From Sporomusaceae bacterium (GTDB lineage: Bacteria; Bacillota; Negativicutes; UBA1444), in NCBI GenBank assembly GCA_018434355.1, contig JAHDPL010000023.1:1-64000 (forward strand): a stretch of DNA of 64,000 nucleotides, written 5' to 3'. Under the pieces are notes generated by a model. That model did not search any database. It had not been told where the DNA came from and worked only from the letters and a program-made list of their open reading frames with translations. Below are positions 42,660 through 51,561 of the stretch, in pieces. Made by a program: the position numbers and the translations under genes. How positions within the stretch are numbered: the stretch's first letter is position 1; each line of letters begins with the position of its first letter.

Positions 42660-43486
42660 TGGCGATAATTTCGAACGAATCGGCAAAACTTGTCATGGTA
42701 TTGCTTGTTGTCGTCGCGACCCCCGTGGTGTCCGGTTTGTTTGCCGGCCTGGCCAGGCGGATGCGGTTGCGTAGGGATGGCGGGATGGAAGCGGCGATCA
42801 TGCAGCCGTTTTATGACTTTAACCATTTGATTCGACAGCAAGCGGGACCGGCTGGAAATACCGCCCAGTTTGCCATATTGCTGCAACTGGCCTTTTCTTT
42901 GTTGGCTCTGGCGCTGATCGTGTTGCAACGCAATCTGCTATCCGCTTTGTTGTTGCAGTCTTTCTCCGGCCTGATGGCGATTGCCGCCAACGGCGTCCGT
43001 CCGGTCGGCGAGGATAGTCTGCGACGCACGAACCCGTTGAAACTGTTTCTGACCTATCAGCCGCTGGTGCTGATGGCGGCGGCCGGTTGCGGTCTGGCGA
43101 CCGGCGGATTCGGCATCGATGCGATGCTGGGCCTGTCGCGTCCGTTGATCGTTGAACTGCCGCTGCTTTGGCTGTCGCTGTTATATGTTGCTTACATATC
43201 CAGCCTGCAGGAACCGGATAAAGCCCTGCGCGGACCGTTGCTGGCGGTGGAGCGTCTGGCCGGCTGTTTTCGCATCGCGAACCTGTTGATGTTCGCCGGA
43301 GTGGTGGCGTCCGACAGCCTGATTATGGCCGGTCTGGTCGCAGTGCTACTGGGGTATGGCCTGGTTGTCGCCGAAGACCTGCGCAGTAAGCTGCATTGGC
43401 GGCTGATGGCGGCCTGGGGCTGGGAGTTTGTTTACTTTGCTTGCGCCATCAACCTGTCCTGGTTGTATATCAAGTATCTGCTATAG
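42656..43486 (+). CDS. NuoH/EchB/HycD-like membrane subunit
   Basis: A 276-residue membrane protein with about eight helices. It keeps the loop after helix 1 typical of the family (RRMRLRRDGGMEAAIMQPFYDFNHLIR; compare RxGP...QPYxDLxKLL), shown here in part, although GP has become GG. The acidic loop motif used at the quinone or proton entry (HLELTM-like in HycD/EchB) is not recognisable; SSLQEPDKALRGPLLAVERLAG stands in its place. It is coupled to the NuoL-like gene. No NuoB, C, D or I-type subunit or NiFe hydrogenase gene follows, so a standard Ech or Hyc complex cannot be assembled from this locus. Confidence 0.75.
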   Translation: MMAIISNESAKLVMVLLVVVATPVVSGLFAGLARRMRLRRDGGMEAAIMQPFYDFNHLIRQQAGPAGNTAQFAILLQLAFSLLALALIVLQRNLLSALLLQSFSGLMAIAANGVRPVGEDSLRRTNPLKLFLTYQPLVLMAAAGCGLATGGFGIDAMLGLSRPLIVELPLLWLSLLYVAYISSLQEPDKALRGPLLAVERLAGCFRIANLLMFAGVVASDSLIMAGLVAVLLGYGLVVAEDLRSKLHWRLMAAWGWEFVYFACAINLSWLYIKYLL

Positions 43487-43496
43487 TTGAATCGTC

Positions 43497-44057
43497 TTAA
43501 TAGCGGGGTCCGGGGAATTGACGCGGAAACGCCTTGTCCAGTTGGTTCAATAGATCTTCGAGCGCGGCAAGCGCCAAGGGGACCGGCCCGCTGAATACGC
43601 CGACAATTTCGGTGGCGGAACGGCTGGCGGCTAATTTGCCGTATTGGCCGGTCTGCTTGTTATAATATGACAAGGTGAGTGTCAGGAAAGTCGATTCATA
43701 GGTTTCGTCGTCAAAGAATCCATGATGCAGGCGGTTGGTCAGAACTGTGATTTCCAGGCTGACAACGCCGTCGGCTGCGTTATCGGTCGCAAGTTTTTCC
43801 AGCAACGGCCGGTCGACATCACGATTTAACGCCGCTACCGTTAGGATTTCATACTTTGGAAACCGGAACTGGCTGCGCAGTTTGGTAAGCAATGCGGCGT
43901 TCAGTTCGTTGTTGCGATAGCCGGATTTGTCAGTGATGGCGGGCAATGTGATCTTGACTGAATCAATCGCTTGTGATACCGGCATGTTGAACAGCAACAA
44001 GCTGAAGCTGAACAGCAGGATAGCGGCTACGCTGCGAAGCAAAGCGGCAGGATGCAT
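43497..44057 (-). CDS. Secreted protein of unknown function
   Basis: A 186-residue protein with a clear N-terminal signal peptide: basic start, hydrophobic stretch AAILLFSFSLLLF and a likely cleavage after VSQA near residue 30. There is no lipobox Cys. The mature part is alpha/beta, with repeated beta strands (VVSLEITVLTN, STFLTLTLSYYNK) and a GPVPLALAALEDLLNQLDKAF helix at the end. In a diderm host it would be periplasmic or attached to the outer membrane. I do not recognise a family. It converges on the NuoH-like gene (10 bp apart). Confidence 0.65.
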   Translation of the reverse strand: MHPAALLRSVAAILLFSFSLLLFNMPVSQAIDSVKITLPAITDKSGYRNNELNAALLTKLRSQFRFPKYEILTVAALNRDVDRPLLEKLATDNAADGVVSLEITVLTNRLHHGFFDDETYESTFLTLTLSYYNKQTGQYGKLAASRSATEIVGVFSGPVPLALAALEDLLNQLDKAFPRQFPGPRY

Positions 44058-44167
44058 TGTTAGGGCCCCCTTTCGTTGACGTAATAAAGTTCAAGTTTTT
44101 CTCAAACGTATTGTAATGGAAATGTTCGGCGTTGCCGGCCGTAGGTCCTGCATTTTTTGCCGGGCCG

Positions 44168-44196
44168 TTGACACTGGCAAGCCTGTCTGGTAGGAT
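44168..44196 (+). promoter_or_regulatory. Promoter ahead of the symporter leader
   Basis: Perfect TTGACA (44168-44173), 17-bp spacer, TAGGAT (44191-44196). Transcription would begin near 44203, giving a leader of about 175 nt. Confidence 0.6.
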
Positions 44197-44298
44197 GGAA
44201 AATGTAGGATGGCGGTATTCGCGGCGATTATTGCAGGCTGAGCAGGGTAGGATGGTGAAAAGACTCAACACTCCTTACCCGGGGTGTTTCTTTTTTTT
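44190..44298 (+). promoter_or_regulatory. Attenuator-like leader with NAG-triplet repeats and terminator
   Basis: The 9-mer GTAGGATGG occurs three times (44190-44198, 44204-44212, 44247-44255), with further CAG/GAG/CAG/TAG triplets packed at 44234-44250. A terminator follows: AACACTCC (44267-44274) with GGGGTGTT (44281-44288), loop TTACCC, then TC and eight T. The symporter gene begins 80 bp later. HutP proteins bind NAG triplets in leader RNA to prevent termination, and a HutP-family gene lies just after the symporter. The stretch 44058-44378 holds no gene. Confidence 0.5.
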
Positions 44299-44378
44299 GC
44301 TCAGCGACCGACTGCAAAGAACCGGGATGCAGATAACCCAACAGGAAAGTAGTAGAGTAGAAAGGCAGGAATCAAAAC

Positions 44379-45785
44379 ATGTCCATTCAGTTGACAATCA
44401 TCGTTCTGTACATCGCGGTATTATTTGGCATCAGTTTTTACGCCAAGCGGCTGGCCGCAAACGGTAGCACCAATTTTTTGTTTGCCGGACGCAAGCTGGG
44501 GCCGATCCTGGTAGCGGTCAATGTCGCCGGACTGGCAATCGGCGCAGCTTCAACGATTGGAGTTGCTGAGAACGCATTTTCCACAGGACTGGCGGCAGGG
44601 TGGTACAACGCGGCCTGGGCTGCCGGCGCACTGGTGATGGGATTGGTAGCGGCAGCCAAGTACAGGGAAATGAACTGTACAACCGTACCAGAATTGTTCG
44701 AACGCTATTATGATAAAAAAGGCCGTGTTATCGCGGTTTTTGGCCTGATTATCATTCAGATGGTGATTACGGCGCTGCAATACCTGGCCGGCGGCGCGAT
44801 TCTGTCGTCGCTGTTGCCTGATATCTTTACCTTTCAAAACGGTATGATCATCAGCGCCGTTGTGTTTATCGGCATTACCTTGATTGGTGGATTGTGGTCT
44901 TCCGGTTTGTCCAATATCGTCAGCGTGGTGCTGATTTATATCGGCGTGGTGGTAGGTACTTACATGACGGTGGCCAATCAGGGCGGCGTCGGCGCGATTG
45001 CCGCGAAACTGCCGCCGGGAACCGACTGGTTCGGCGCGGTCGGCGGACTTGGCCTGGCTACGGTCATCGGCTGGTTCGCAGTCATGATTACCCAGACGAT
45101 CACAGCGCAGGGACCGGTGCAAATAGCCTGCGGCGCCCGCGACGGCAAAGCGGCCCGCAACGGATACTTGCTGGGGGCTCTGATCATCTTTCCGATCGGT
45201 TTTCTCTGTGCATTGATGGGGATGGCGGCCAAAGTTGCCTATCCCAATATCAAAGCGACGATGGCGCTGCCGAAAATCATCATGAGTCTGGACCCGATCC
45301 TTTCAGGCACCACGCTGGCGGCGCTTTGGGCGGCCGACGTTTCCACGGCCTGCACATTGCTATTGGGCGCCGGCACTTTGTTTTCGCAGGATATCTATAA
45401 ACGGTTCGTTGACCCGACAATCGCGGAAAACAAATACATGGTCGTCAACCGGATCAGTATTTTGGTCATCGGCATTGTGACCCTGTGGCTGGCTTTCAAT
45501 GCGGTGGGTATTTTGCGCACGCTGCTGATCGGCCTGAGCCTGACGACCGCGTTCACGGTAGTGTTTTTGTTTACCGTGTTCGCGCCGGGACTGTGTCGCC
45601 GCAATTCGGCCTTTTACACCACGTTGGTAGGCATGGCGGCGTTGGCGGCTTGGCAGACGGTACCGGCGGTGCGGGTGTTCGCCCATCCGATATATATGGA
45701 ATGGCTGGTTTGTCTGCTGACATTCCTGGCGGTGTCTGTGATCGACAAGCAAAGGATTCCTGTGGTGACTACCAAACCGGAATGA
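44379..45785 (+). CDS. Sodium:solute symporter family (SSS) transporter
   Basis: A 468-residue membrane protein of the SSS/PutP family with about 13 helices. Family features are FLFAGRKLGPILVAVNVAGLAIGAAST, TVPELFERYYDKKGR and the ALWAADVSTACTLLLGAGTLFSQDIYKRF segment bearing the second sodium-site serines and threonine (each cited in part). Members carry proline, pantothenate, sugars, histidine and other solutes with Na+; the substrate here is not fixed by sequence. A leader with terminator precedes it, and a HutP-family gene follows 27 bp downstream, which hints at histidine or a related imidazole compound (inference). Confidence 0.87.
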   Translation: MSIQLTIIVLYIAVLFGISFYAKRLAANGSTNFLFAGRKLGPILVAVNVAGLAIGAASTIGVAENAFSTGLAAGWYNAAWAAGALVMGLVAAAKYREMNCTTVPELFERYYDKKGRVIAVFGLIIIQMVITALQYLAGGAILSSLLPDIFTFQNGMIISAVVFIGITLIGGLWSSGLSNIVSVVLIYIGVVVGTYMTVANQGGVGAIAAKLPPGTDWFGAVGGLGLATVIGWFAVMITQTITAQGPVQIACGARDGKAARNGYLLGALIIFPIGFLCALMGMAAKVAYPNIKATMALPKIIMSLDPILSGTTLAALWAADVSTACTLLLGAGTLFSQDIYKRFVDPTIAENKYMVVNRISILVIGIVTLWLAFNAVGILRTLLIGLSLTTAFTVVFLFTVFAPGLCRRNSAFYTTLVGMAALAAWQTVPAVRVFAHPIYMEWLVCLLTFLAVSVIDKQRIPVVTTKPE

Positions 45786-45812
45786 CTACGTTGCATAAAA
45801 GGGGGAGAACCA

Positions 45813-46241
45813 ATGGCCCCAATCGAGCTGACCAGTATTGATATCGGTCGGGCGGCGCTGAAAATGGCTGTTACCGAAAGCCGGACCGAAGAGCAGGCAT
45901 TGCGACAGCAACTGATGGAACAGCAAGGGATTCAGACGGTCGCGATCGACTTTGGCGGGGAATTTGTCCCGTCGGTAAAAAAAATAATTGAACGGGCAGT
46001 CGTGGCGGCGCAGCGCCAGGGACTCGTCCCGTCCAATCATGTCGGTGAAGGAGCTGTTGCCGGCGCTGTCCGGGCCGCGCTGGGGCAGATTTCGTCACAG
46101 GCGGTCGGCTTGTCGGTCGGCGGTAAAATCGGTGTCGCCCGTCAAGGAGAGCACCTCTGCGTGGCGATTTATCTGGGAATCGGCGTGCTGAACCTCAATG
46201 AGGTGGCAGTCGGTCTGGCTCACCGGTCACTACCGGCGTAA
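45813..46241 (+). CDS. hutP: HutP-family RNA-binding antiterminator-like protein
   Basis: A 142-residue protein with the HutP fold pattern: SIDIGRAALKMAVTESRTEEQ at the start, an IERAVVAAQRQGL helix, EGAVAGAVRAALGQI, then VGLSVGGKIGVARQGEHLCVAIYLGIGVLNLNEVAVGLAHR (pieces). Bacillus HutP binds histidine and Mg2+ and stops termination in the hut leader. Its metal ligands are H73, H77 and H138; equivalents of the first and last appear here as H76 and H137, while the middle one is missing. Ligand binding may therefore differ. It is co-transcribed with the symporter and may act on the leader upstream of it. Confidence 0.75.
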   Translation: MAPIELTSIDIGRAALKMAVTESRTEEQALRQQLMEQQGIQTVAIDFGGEFVPSVKKIIERAVVAAQRQGLVPSNHVGEGAVAGAVRAALGQISSQAVGLSVGGKIGVARQGEHLCVAIYLGIGVLNLNEVAVGLAHRSLPA

Positions 46242-46253
46242 ATGCCCCTCGTT

Positions 46254-47069
46254 TTATGGTTGCGATTTGCGTTTGGTTTTGCCGCTGACGGGACTTGTTG
46301 CCTGGGCGGCCTGACGGCCAAACCACCAGAAGGCGGCAATGCCGACCGCAATGACTGCCAGGCTGGTCAACTGGGCCGACTTGAGTCCGAATGCCAGCGT
46401 GCCGTAGTCGCCGCGCAAGTATTCGAGAAAGAAGCGGGCGATGGAATAGAGGATCGCGTACAAGGCGAAAATTTGTCCTTTGGCATGCGGCAGATAACGC
46501 GCCAGCAACAACAAAACAAAAATGATGACATCGATCTGTCCTTCCCAGACCTCGGTCGGCCATAGCGGCTGCGTGCCGTAGGTTGCGTGCGCCAATGTGC
46601 CGGGGGGATAGAGCAGGCCGAAATTGCCGCCGGTCGGGCTGCCGAAGGCGTCGCCGTTGAGCAGGTTGGCCATCCGTCCGATCGCCTGCCCCAGAATGAC
46701 GGCGGGAGCGGCGACGATATCGGCGAACTCCCAGGTATCGATATTGTGACGTTTGGTATAGAGATAGCCAACGAGGGTTCCGGCGACCACGCCGCCTTGG
46801 ATGGCCATGCCACCCTGCCAGACGAAGGGGATTTCTAGCAGATGGTTCTGGTAATAGGCCCAGTCGAAAAAGAACACATCCCATAGACGTGCGCCGACAA
46901 TGCCAGCCAGGCCGCAGTACAGGCCCATGTCCGGCACATGTTCGTGCCAGCGGCCATCTTGGCGGGCCAAAAACCAGGCTGTGGCGGTGGCCAGCATGAT
47001 GCTGAGACACATAATCAGGCCGTACATCCGGATTGGGAAATCACCGATATGAAACAAATATTGGTGCAT
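46254..47069 (-). CDS. lgt: Prolipoprotein diacylglyceryl transferase
   Basis: A 271-residue Lgt with about seven membrane helices. The signature GQAIGRMANLLNGDAFG (GRxxNxxN) is near residue 137, and the conserved His of HQY near the start and ARFFLEYLRGDYG near residue 215 are present. It transfers diacylglycerol to the lipobox Cys of lipoproteins such as the TRAP binding protein and DOMON protein in this window. Its ATG follows TAGGAGGA; the CsoR-family gene lies 9 bp upstream on the same strand, so the two may be co-transcribed. Confidence 0.95.
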   Translation of the reverse strand: MHQYLFHIGDFPIRMYGLIMCLSIMLATATAWFLARQDGRWHEHVPDMGLYCGLAGIVGARLWDVFFFDWAYYQNHLLEIPFVWQGGMAIQGGVVAGTLVGYLYTKRHNIDTWEFADIVAAPAVILGQAIGRMANLLNGDAFGSPTGGNFGLLYPPGTLAHATYGTQPLWPTEVWEGQIDVIIFVLLLLARYLPHAKGQIFALYAILYSIARFFLEYLRGDYGTLAFGLKSAQLTSLAVIAVGIAAFWWFGRQAAQATSPVSGKTKRKSQP

Positions 47070-47078
47070 GGCGTCCTC

Positions 47079-47357
47079 CTACTTCTTGACGAACGTGAGC
47101 AGTTGTTTGACGATTTGTTCCACTTTCGGCTTGTTAGTCAACAGTTCAGGCGAACTTTCGCACAGACAGTTGATCGCATTGCTTTCCAACAGGAAAAAGC
47201 CGATTTTGTCAATCGACGACCGGACGGCTGCGATCTGCACAAGCAGGTCAGGGCAGGGCTGGTCTTCATTCATCATCCGCTCGATACCGGCTATATGGCC
47301 GCGAACGTTTTTTAACCGGGCCAGGACTTCGGCCTTGACTGCAGGATCTGTCATCAT
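47079..47357 (-). CDS. CsoR-family repressor with CstR-like Cys-Asn-Cys sensor site
   Basis: A 92-residue all-helical CsoR/RcnR/FrmR/CstR-family DNA-binding protein, starting at ATG 47357 behind AGAGGTGACT. Cu(I)-sensing CsoR uses Cys-His-Cys; here the aligned positions are C35, N60 and C64 (spacing of 29 between the two Cys is kept), with an extra C66. Loss of the His argues against copper sensing and resembles persulfide-responsive CstR. It is divergent from a larA gene and shares with it an intergenic G/C-tract operator. Lgt follows on the same strand. Confidence 0.87.
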   Translation of the reverse strand: MMTDPAVKAEVLARLKNVRGHIAGIERMMNEDQPCPDLLVQIAAVRSSIDKIGFFLLESNAINCLCESSPELLTNKPKVEQIVKQLLTFVKK

Positions 47358-47370
47358 AGTCACCTCTTCC

Positions 47371-47405
47371 TACTCCCCCGTAGGGGTGGGGTATGTGAAT
47401 ATTAT
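47371..47405. promoter_or_regulatory. CsoR-type operator overlapping the larA promoter
   Basis: TACTCCCCC-GTA-GGGGTGGGGTA at 47371-47393 is an imperfect inverted repeat with the TAC-C-tract/G-tract-GTA layout of CsoR-family operators. A -10-like TATTAT lies at 47400-47405 for larA, which places the operator over its -35 region; on the other strand it overlaps the regulator's own 5' region. Confidence 0.65.
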
Positions 47406-47446
47406 AAGCGGAATCAGTGAATTTTGGCAAATGGAGGCGTTCAACA

Positions 47447-48742
47447 ATGAACATGAAAAAATTCAGCTTTGGTTTTGGCAATGGAACGATGGAGATGGAG
47501 TTGCCGGCAGAGCGGATCATCCATGAAATCGAGGGCAGACCAGCAACTGCGCTGACTGATGTGCCGGCTGCGGTGCAGGCCGCATTGCGCAATCCAATCG
47601 GTGCACCGCCGCTGGTGGAGGTAGTGAAACCCGGCGAAACGGTGGCGATCATCGTCAGCGACATCACCCGGGCCTGGATCAAAGCCAGTCAGTTCCTGCC
47701 GACCTTGCTGGACGAACTGAATGCAGCCGGCGTAGCGGACAAGGACATTTTTATCGTTATTTCACTAGGGGCGCACCGACCGCACACCGAAGAAGAAGAT
47801 ATCCAGGTATGCGGCGCTTCGGTCTGCCACCGTGTCCGGATTTACCAACATAACGCACGGGACAAGGAAAACCTGACCTATGTCGGTACGACCAGCCGCG
47901 GCGTGACGGCTTGGATCAACAAACGGGTCATGGACGCAGACCGGGTCATTTTGACCGGCGGGATCGTCTATCACTTGATGGCCGGTTTTGGCGCCGGACG
48001 CAAAGCGGTCATGCCGGGGATCAGCGGTTACGAAACGATTCAGGGCAATCACCGGTTCTGCCTGCATCCGCAGGTCGGCAAGGGAATCAACCCCAACTGC
48101 ATGTCAGGCCGCACCAATGGCAATGAGATGCATGAAGACCAGATGGAAATCACCGCGCTGGTCGATCCCGATTTTCTGCTAAATGTCGTGTTTACGCCGG
48201 AAGGCGCCTTTGCCGGTATTTTTGCCGGTCACTGGCAGTTTGCCTGGGAGGCGGGCTGCCGCAAGGTCGAAGAAATCTTCGGCATACCGATCACGGCTCA
48301 GGCCGACCTGGTGGTTGCTTCCGCCGGTGGTTATCCGAAGGATATCAACCTGTATCAGGGAACCAAGACGCTGGACAATGCCTATATGGCAACAAAGCCG
48401 GGCGGCGTGGCGATCTGTTTCCTGGAGTGTCGCGATATCCTGGAGCCGGCCGAGTTCAGCAACTGGTTCAAGTATCCTGATCCGCTGGCGTTTGAAAATG
48501 CGCTGCGCGGCGCTTTTACGGTGCCGGGATTTGTGGCGTTCAAATGCCTGTCGATCGCTAAGGATATTTCGATGATTATCGTGACCAAGCCGGAAAATGC
48601 GGAGTTCGTCCGGAAAACCGGCATGATTCCTGCGACATCGGCGGCGGAAGCGCTACAGATCGCCCGGGAAAAAATCGGCCGCGACGACTTTACCATCACG
48701 GTAATGGCGCACGCGGCGAATACGGTCCCCTTACTGAAATAG
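47447..48742 (+). CDS. larA: LarA-type nickel-pincer racemase/epimerase (first copy)
   Basis: A 431-residue LarA homologue. The residues that bind the nickel-pincer cofactor and act in catalysis in Lactobacillus LarA (H108, H174, K184, H200) align at H110 (SLGAHRPHTEE), H176 (VYHLMAG), K186 (GRKAVMPGISG) and H202 (QGNHRF), so it should be a true cofactor-dependent racemase or epimerase. The substrate could be lactate or another 2-hydroxy acid. ATG 47447 follows GGAGG. The cofactor makers larB, larC and larE are not in the window. A CsoR-type operator overlaps its promoter. Confidence 0.88.
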   Translation: MNMKKFSFGFGNGTMEMELPAERIIHEIEGRPATALTDVPAAVQAALRNPIGAPPLVEVVKPGETVAIIVSDITRAWIKASQFLPTLLDELNAAGVADKDIFIVISLGAHRPHTEEEDIQVCGASVCHRVRIYQHNARDKENLTYVGTTSRGVTAWINKRVMDADRVILTGGIVYHLMAGFGAGRKAVMPGISGYETIQGNHRFCLHPQVGKGINPNCMSGRTNGNEMHEDQMEITALVDPDFLLNVVFTPEGAFAGIFAGHWQFAWEAGCRKVEEIFGIPITAQADLVVASAGGYPKDINLYQGTKTLDNAYMATKPGGVAICFLECRDILEPAEFSNWFKYPDPLAFENALRGAFTVPGFVAFKCLSIAKDISMIIVTKPENAEFVRKTGMIPATSAAEALQIAREKIGRDDFTITVMAHAANTVPLLK

Positions 48743-48764
48743 ACGCGCTGAAATAAGCGCAGCT

Positions 48765-49469
48765 TTACAGGAGTTTTATCGGTTGAAAGTTCAGGGCGTC
48801 GCAGGCCACCAGATGGCAGGCGGCGCCTTTGATTTTCCCCTGCGGCGCCATATGGGCGCCATCGCCATGAATATGGCCGAAGATGCAAAGTTTGACGGCA
48901 AACTCTTCCAGTAGATCGGTGAATCCGTTGTTGCAGGACTGCAGATAGTCCTGCAGGCAGATCGGCGGGAAATGCAGCATTAAAAGAAGGTTTTCGCAGC
49001 CGGCTTTGCGGGCGGCTTCCAGCGAGGTACGGGTACGGATGACTTCGCGCTGATAGATCGGTTCGTCTTCCGGATGAAACATCGGATCGCCGGGAGTAAC
49101 CCAACCGCGGCTACCGCAGATGCCCCAGCCCTCTGCGACAAAAAAATTATTGTGCAAAAAATTCAGCTTGCCGGCCATGGCCTGGTTCATTTTGCCGACG
49201 GTGGACCACCAGTAATCGTGATTGCCCCGCACCAAGATTTTCTGTCCAGGCAAAGCGGCGATCGCTTCAAGATCGACCGCGGCATCGTGCCATTTCATCG
49301 CCCAGGAAGTATCACCGGCAATCAGCACGGTGTCATGTTCGTTAATTGCCGCCAGCCAGGCGGCGCGAATCTTGTCCCAATGGTTTTCCCAGGCGGGACT
49401 GAACCGATCCATCGGTTTTTGCGGCGGATCGCCGGAAAGATGAAGATCGGCCAGGGCAAAAATAGACAT
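48765..49469 (-). CDS. Calcineurin-like metallophosphoesterase
   Basis: A 234-residue metallophosphoesterase. The two-metal motifs are ALADLHLSG (D-x-H), LIAGDTSWA (GD), LVRGNHDYWW (GNHD), MLHFPP and FGHIHGDGAH (GHxH). Length and Trp-rich active-site edge fit the small YkuE/YmdB-like cytoplasmic type. The phosphodiester substrate is unknown. It is monocistronic and convergent with larA. Confidence 0.88.
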   Translation of the reverse strand: MSIFALADLHLSGDPPQKPMDRFSPAWENHWDKIRAAWLAAINEHDTVLIAGDTSWAMKWHDAAVDLEAIAALPGQKILVRGNHDYWWSTVGKMNQAMAGKLNFLHNNFFVAEGWGICGSRGWVTPGDPMFHPEDEPIYQREVIRTRTSLEAARKAGCENLLLMLHFPPICLQDYLQSCNNGFTDLLEEFAVKLCIFGHIHGDGAHMAPQGKIKGAACHLVACDALNFQPIKLL

Positions 49470-49617
49470 GCGGACTCCTTTATAAGTTATGTAAGTTGCA
49501 ATGATTTTTCCATATGACTATTTCTCGCTGAGGGAGGCAAAAATCCTGCAAAGATTTTGCCCGGCAGCAGGGGAAAAAGTTCTGCATCCGGAATACATAA
49601 CGTCGGGAGGGATCGAT

Positions 49618-51504
49618 TTGACTTTCCGACTGGCAATCATTGCCCCGTATCCCGGACTGCGGGAAACGGCGGCGGAAGTAATCCGGGAGCATGAAACCGA
49701 TTGGACGGCATCAATCGAGCTGTTGACCGGCGATCTGGGCGAAGGGCTGGAGCAGGCAAAAAACGCCGTGGACAAAGGCGCCGAAGTGATCATCAGTCGC
49801 GGTGGCACAGCGTCGTTGATCGCTCGCAGCCTTGACGTCTTACTGGTCGAGATCGAAGTGAACCCGATCGATATCCTGCGGGCTTTGTCGAAAATTGAAA
49901 ATCCGCTGGGGCCGATCGGCGTGATTGGGTTTCGCAATGTGATTTACGGCTGTGAAGAACTGAGCCGGGTGATTGGCGTGCCGCTTCAGGAGATTGCGCT
50001 TGACGATGAACGGGAGGCCGAAGAGAAAATCCGTACGGCAGCCCGGCAAGGCATCCGCAGCGTTGTCGGTGACGCGATTTCGATCAAGTCGGCGGTCCGG
50101 CTGGGCATGGACGCGATCATGATCGAGTCCGGCAAAGAGGCTGTCTACAAGGCGATCCGCGAGGCGCTGAGAATTGCGGCGATCCGGCGACGCGAGCAGG
50201 AACGGGCCGAACTGATCACAACCCTGATTGCTTCGTCAACCGATGCCCTGGTGGCGGTGGACCGCCAATCCTGCATCACGTTGCTCAATCCGCTGGCTGA
50301 AACGATTTTCTCCACCCGAGCTTCGGAAGTGATCGGGCGGCCGATCGGCGATATATTGCCGGACAGCAGGCTGCCGCGTGTACTGGAGAGCCGGCGTCAG
50401 GAATGGGGCGAACTGGAACGGGTGAACGGGCGGGTGCTGGCGTCGAAACTCACGCCGATCCTGATTCGCGGTGAGGTGGCGGGCGCCTTGGCTACCTATC
50501 AGGATGTCACGCAGGTGCAGCGGTTTGAGCAGTCGGTGCGACAGAAACTGTACGCCAAAGGTCTGGTGGCGAGGACTCAGCTGGCTGATTTTATCACGCT
50601 TTCCCGGTCAGGCCTGGCGCTATTGGCGAAAGCCCGCCAATTCGCGGCGGTCGATTCCAATGTGCTGATTACCGGCGAGTCGGGAACCGGCAAGGAGATG
50701 ATCGCCCAGGGGCTGCACAATTTGAGCCGGCGCGCCAAAGGCCCGTTTGTTGCCTTCAACTGCGCCGCCGTACCGGAAAATCTGCTGGAAAGCGAACTGT
50801 TCGGCTATGAGGAAGGCGCGTTCACCGGCGCCCGGCGTGGCGGAAAAATCGGTCTGATGGAACTGGCGCACGGCGGAACCCTGTTTATGGATGAAATCGG
50901 TGAAATGCCGTTGCCGCTGCAGGCGAGAATCTTGCGGGTGATTCAGGAAAAGGAAGTCATGCGGATCGGCGGCGAACGGATCATCCCGGTCGACCTGCGC
51001 CTGTTGTCTGCAACGAATGAGAACCTGATGCAAATGATTGAAACCCGCAGGTTTCGCAAAGACCTTTACTACCGGATCAATGTGCTGCGTTTGCACATTC
51101 CGCCGCTGCGCGAACGCCAGGAAGATATTCCGCTGTTGGTGGAACACATCATGAACAGGCATCAGGCAATGAATCCGGCGATTCGCGGGATTGCCGCCAA
51201 AGCGCTGCAACTGCTCGGTCGGCAGGATTGGCCCGGCAATGTCCGCGAACTGGAATCGACGCTGGAAAGAGCACTGCTGTTGGCACAGGGAAACATGCTG
51301 CAGGAAGCGGACATTCGCGAAGCACTGCAACTGAATGCTGCCGCAGAGGTGCCGGTGGAAGCGGAGGCCGGCGGCGATGCCCTGCTTGATATCGAAAAAT
51401 CGACGATCGACAGGATATTGCGGGAAGAAAAATTCAATTACAGTCGTGCGGCGTCCCGGCTGGGAATCAACCGGACTACCCTATGGCGAAAACTGAAGAA
51501 GTGA
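49618..51504 (+). CDS. Sigma-54-dependent transcriptional activator (PrpR_N-PAS-AAA+-Fis)
   Basis: A 628-residue enhancer-binding protein. Residues 1-185 are a PrpR_N sensor domain ([12 protein letters not shown] at 58-69), as in PrpR and other carboxylic-acid-sensing activators. PAS covers about 200-300. AAA+ covers about 320-560, with Walker A GESGTGKE at 353-360 and the sigma-54 loop GAFTGA at 400-405. A Fis-type HTH ([19 protein letters not shown]) ends it. TTG 49618, 7 nt after GGGAGG, is chosen over a longer in-frame start at 49501 without a site. It sits right before two TTGC-N5-GCAA sites and a -24/-12 promoter and almost certainly activates the operon that follows. Confidence 0.92.
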   Translation: MTFRLAIIAPYPGLRETAAEVIREHETDWTASIELLTGDLGEGLEQAKNAVDKGAEVIISRGGTASLIARSLDVLLVEIEVNPIDILRALSKIENPLGPIGVIGFRNVIYGCEELSRVIGVPLQEIALDDEREAEEKIRTAARQGIRSVVGDAISIKSAVRLGMDAIMIESGKEAVYKAIREALRIAAIRRREQERAELITTLIASSTDALVAVDRQSCITLLNPLAETIFSTRASEVIGRPIGDILPDSRLPRVLESRRQEWGELERVNGRVLASKLTPILIRGEVAGALATYQDVTQVQRFEQSVRQKLYAKGLVARTQLADFITLSRSGLALLAKARQFAAVDSNVLITGESGTGKEMIAQGLHNLSRRAKGPFVAFNCAAVPENLLESELFGYEEGAFTGARRGGKIGLMELAHGGTLFMDEIGEMPLPLQARILRVIQEKEVMRIGGERIIPVDLRLLSATNENLMQMIETRRFRKDLYYRINVLRLHIPPLRERQEDIPLLVEHIMNRHQAMNPAIRGIAAKALQLLGRQDWPGNVRELESTLERALLLAQGNMLQEADIREALQLNAAAEVPVEAEAGGDALLDIEKSTIDRILREEKFNYSRAASRLGINRTTLWRKLKK

Positions 51505-51523
51505 TGCAAAATAGAATGAAATG

Positions 51524-51561
51524 TTGCCGAATGCAACAAAAATAATTATTGCAGTTGGCAA
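51524..51561 (+). promoter_or_regulatory. Two upstream activator sites TTGC-N5-GCAA
   Basis: TTGC-CGAAT-GCAA (51524-51536) and TTGC-AGTTG-GCAA (51549-51561) are identical in half-sites and spacing, with centres 25 bp apart and about 90-115 bp upstream of the -24/-12 promoter, the normal distance for sigma-54 activator sites. Confidence 0.7.
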
